64,000 bases of DNA from JBBRVW01 sp963784645. Its GTDB lineage: Bacteria > Actinomycetota > Actinomycetes > JACCUZ01. Of this stretch, positions 62,098-64,000 are shown in pieces. Position 1 is the stretch's first letter. The number at the start of each line of letters is the position of its first letter. The position numbers and the translations under genes are program-made. The notes under the pieces were generated by a model. That model ran no database searches and was not told the origin of the DNA. It saw only the letters and a program-made list of their open reading frames with translations. The stretch is from positions 26,933 to 90,932 of the forward strand of contig CAWARY010000019.1 in NCBI GenBank assembly GCA_963784645.1, written 5' to 3'.

Positions 62098-63625
62098 CGA
62101 CGGCCGCCTCGGCGGCGCCCACCAGCTCCCGCAGCATCGCGGCGACCGTCTCCAGCTGGTCGGACACGTTGCGGTCCTCGTCCATCACCGGCACGGCGGC
62201 CCGGACCGCGGCGTGCACCGCGCCGCTGGCGGCACCGGGGACGGCCACGTCGGCCCGCAGGTCCAGCGCCTGCGAGGCGGCCAGCACCTCGACGGCGAGC
62301 ACGTGCCGGACGTTGGTGACGACCTCGCGCAGCTTGCGCATCGAGGTCCACCCCATCGAGACGTGATCCTCCTGGTTGCCGGAGGTCGGGATGGTGTCGA
62401 CGCTGCTCGGGTGCGCGAGGACCTTGTTCTCGCTGACCAGGGACGCTGCGGTGTACTGCGCGATCATGAAGCCGGAGTTGAGGCCGGGGTTGCGGGCCAG
62501 GAACGCCGGCAGGCTGCGCGAGAACGCCGGGTCGAGCATCCGGTCCGTGCGCCGCTCGGAGATGCTCGCCAGCTCGGACACCGCCATCGCCAGCATGTCG
62601 CCGGCGAAGGCCAGCGGCTCGCCGTGGAAGTTGCCCGTCGACATGACCTCGCCGTCCGGGACGATCACGGGGTTGTCGACGACCGAGCCGAGCTCGATGT
62701 CGATGACCCGCCGCGCGTGGGCGTGCACGTCGCGGACGGCGCCGTGCACCTGCGGGGCGCAGCGCAGGCAGTAGGAGTCCTGCACCGCGTGGTCGCTCTC
62801 GCGGTGGCTGGCCACCAGCGGGCTGCCGGCGAGCAGCCGGCGCAGGTTCGAGGCGCTGGCCAGCTGTCCGGGGTGCGGCCTGATGACCTGTACCCGCTCG
62901 TCGTACGGCTTGTCGGTGCCCAGCAGCGCCTCGACGCTCATCGCGGCGGCGATGTCGGCGACCTTCAGGAGCACCCCGATGTCGTCGACGGCGAGCGCGA
63001 GGAGCACCTGCATCGGCTCGGTGCCGTTGATGAGCGACAGCCCCTCCTTCGGGGCGAGGACCAGCGGCTCGACGCCCTCCTCGGACAGCAGCTCCGCCGC
63101 CGGCCGCCCGCGCAGGTCGGTGTCGCCGAGGCGCCGGAGCCGCCCCTCGCCGACCAGCGGCTGCGCGAGGTGGGCGAGCTGAGCCAGATCTCCGCTCGCG
63201 CCGACCGATCCCTTGCCGGGGATCACGGGCAGCAGGTCGTGCTCCAGCAGCTCGAGCAGCTTGGCCGGGAGCTCGACCCGCACGCCGGAGTAGCCCACCG
63301 TGAGGGTCCGGGCCCGCAGCAGCAGCAGGCCGCGGACCACGTCGTCGGGCAGCGGCTCGCCCACACCGGCGCTGTGCGAGCGGACCAGGGCGAGCTGCAT
63401 CTGCTCGAGGTCCTCCCGGCCGATGTGGGTGTCCGCGAGCGCGCCGAAGCCGGTGGTGATGCCGTACATCACCTTGTCCTGGTCGACCGCGTCCGCCACG
63501 ACGGCCCTGCTCGGCGCCATCCGGTCGGCCACTCCTGCGCCCATCACCGCCCCGGCCTGGCCTCGCGCCACCGCGACCAGGTCCTCGAGGGCGAGCGCTT
63601 CACCGGTGACCGTCACTGTCCGCAT
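62084..63625 (-). CDS. hutH: Histidine ammonia-lyase
   Basis: 513-residue enzyme that removes ammonia from histidine to give urocanate. The MIO cofactor arises from Ala-Ser-Gly in KGSVGASGDLAQLAHL; YGITTGFGALADTHI, SLINGTEPMQ and SGNQEDHVSMGW also match the family. ATG 63625 starts three residues after an in-frame ATG at 63634. It is followed by pabB with overlapping ends, an unusual partner. Divergent from the tRNA cluster. Confidence 0.95.
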   Translation of the reverse strand: MRTVTVTGEALALEDLVAVARGQAGAVMGAGVADRMAPSRAVVADAVDQDKVMYGITTGFGALADTHIGREDLEQMQLALVRSHSAGVGEPLPDDVVRGLLLLRARTLTVGYSGVRVELPAKLLELLEHDLLPVIPGKGSVGASGDLAQLAHLAQPLVGEGRLRRLGDTDLRGRPAAELLSEEGVEPLVLAPKEGLSLINGTEPMQVLLALAVDDIGVLLKVADIAAAMSVEALLGTDKPYDERVQVIRPHPGQLASASNLRRLLAGSPLVASHRESDHAVQDSYCLRCAPQVHGAVRDVHAHARRVIDIELGSVVDNPVIVPDGEVMSTGNFHGEPLAFAGDMLAMAVSELASISERRTDRMLDPAFSRSLPAFLARNPGLNSGFMIAQYTAASLVSENKVLAHPSSVDTIPTSGNQEDHVSMGWTSMRKLREVVTNVRHVLAVEVLAASQALDLRADVAVPGAASGAVHAAVRAAVPVMDEDRNVSDQLETVAAMLRELVGAAEAAVGVLD

Positions 63626-63773
63626 GGCGGGCAACCTAGTGGTGCCGCACCTGGCGGTCAGCCGAGACCCCGACGGGGCAGGGCGACCTGGGCCGCTTTG
63701 GTCGGGGCCGAGCCGATCGGCTATGGTCGTCCTCGCACGACAGCGTGGCCGTGAGGCCCCGTGGCGTCGTCGC

Positions 63774-63846
63774 GCGGACGTGGCTCAGTTGGTAGAGCAT
63801 CACCTTGCCAAGGTGAGGGTCGCGGGTTCGAATCCCGTCGTCCGCT
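63774..63846 (+). tRNA. tRNA-Gly (anticodon GCC)
   Basis: Acceptor GCGGACG/CGTCCGC, D arm GGCTCAGTTGGTAGAGC, anticodon stem TCACC/GGTGA with loop TTGCCAA (anticodon GCC) and T arm CGGGTTCGAATCCCG. Discriminator T; CCA not encoded. First of a Gly-Cys-Val cluster. Confidence 0.96.
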
Positions 63847-63877
63847 CGGATGGACTCGAGGCTCACCGGCCTCACTC

Positions 63878-63948
63878 GGTGGAGTGGCCGAGAGGCGAGG
63901 CAACGGCCTGCAAAGCCGTCTACACGGGTTCAAATCCCGTCTCCACCT
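63878..63948 (+). tRNA. tRNA-Cys (anticodon GCA)
   Basis: Acceptor GGTGGAG/CTCCACC, anticodon stem ACGGC/GCCGT with loop CTGCAAA (anticodon GCA) and T arm CGGGTTCAAATCCCG. Discriminator T; CCA not encoded. 31 bp after tRNA-Gly. Confidence 0.96.
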
Positions 63949-63964
63949 CGAGAACAACCAGCAC

Positions 63965-64000
63965 GGGCGATTGGCGCAGTCTGGCTAGCGCGCTTCCCTG
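63965..64000 (+). tRNA. Partial tRNA, probably tRNA-Val (GAC)
   Basis: Acceptor 5' strand GGGCGAT, D arm GGCGCAGTCTGGCTAGCGC and the start of the anticodon arm (CTTCCCTG) are present before the window ends. The sequence matches actinobacterial tRNA-Val(GAC), and the Gly-Cys-Val order is common, but the anticodon itself is not in view. Confidence 0.75.

Overview
The window is GC-rich with strongly GC-biased third codon positions, frequent GTG starts and many 1-4 nt start/stop overlaps, which is typical of Actinobacteria. The gene order thrS-HIT ... pgsA-acyltransferase-pimA ... pdxS-pdxT-yebC ... ruvC-ruvA-ruvB-yajC-secD-secF-apt-rel ... MBL-hisS-aspS ... rarA ... alaS-ruvX-mltG-aroE is the conserved actinobacterial chromosomal block also known from Mycobacterium. 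Phosphatidylinositol mannoside genes, an SsgA-like protein, CGNR and DUF559-type proteins suggest a Nocardioides-like member of the Propionibacteriales. That placement is an inference. No prophage, insertion sequence, CRISPR array or rRNA was found.

Layout. 0.2-4.6 kb: a minus-strand operon of a roadblock protein, a DUF4388 protein, a small MglA/conservon-type GTPase, a 60-residue protein and a PilB-type pilus ATPase. 4.7-10.8 kb: aroE, mltG, ruvX, alaS and two small membrane proteins. 10.8-12.1 kb: an accessory DUF559/AbiEi-type gene that appears to carry two compensating frameshifts, bounded by inverted copies of a short repeat. 12.1-21.3 kb: rarA, an acetyltransferase, aspS, hisS, a metallo-beta-lactamase-fold hydrolase, a membrane-anchored cyclophilin and a DUF349 protein with a long proline-rich repeat. 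21.3-27.0 kb: part of an inositol catabolism locus (aldolase, iolC, methylmalonate-semialdehyde dehydrogenase, an IolG-like dehydrogenase and a divergent GntR repressor). 27-36 kb: rel, apt, secFD, yajC and ruvCAB, with a perfect LexA box before ruvC.

36.2-37.1 kb: a two-gene operon encoding a 77-residue helix-turn-helix protein and a stand-alone ClpC N-domain protein, read from a promoter that carries two perfect palindromes and appears to start transcription at the ATG. 37-45 kb: yebC, pdxT, a zinc-ribbon protein, pdxS, a DUF3048 lipoprotein, and the PIM lipid genes pimA, acyltransferase and pgsA. 45-54 kb: a plus-strand insertion (EF-G-like GTPase and methyltransferase), then HIT, thrS, MOSC, a PQQ-type sugar dehydrogenase and tRNA-Val. 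54-64 kb: an ssgA-like gene, dispersed histidine utilisation genes hutI, hutU and hutH mixed with an EamA transporter, a CGNR regulator and a pabB/pabC-like pair, then a tRNA-Gly/tRNA-Cys/tRNA-Val cluster running off the edge.

The most interesting signals are the HTH/ClpN operon, which keeps the residues by which ClpC1 binds cyclomarin and has a twin operator; two families of complex intergenic palindromes (62-74 nt elements near 10.9, 12.1, 38.5, 38.9 and 48.9 kb, and 82-96 nt elements at 51.5 and 57.5 kb); and the MglA/MglB-like switch encoded next to a pilus motor. All assignments come from reading the sequence; no database search was run.
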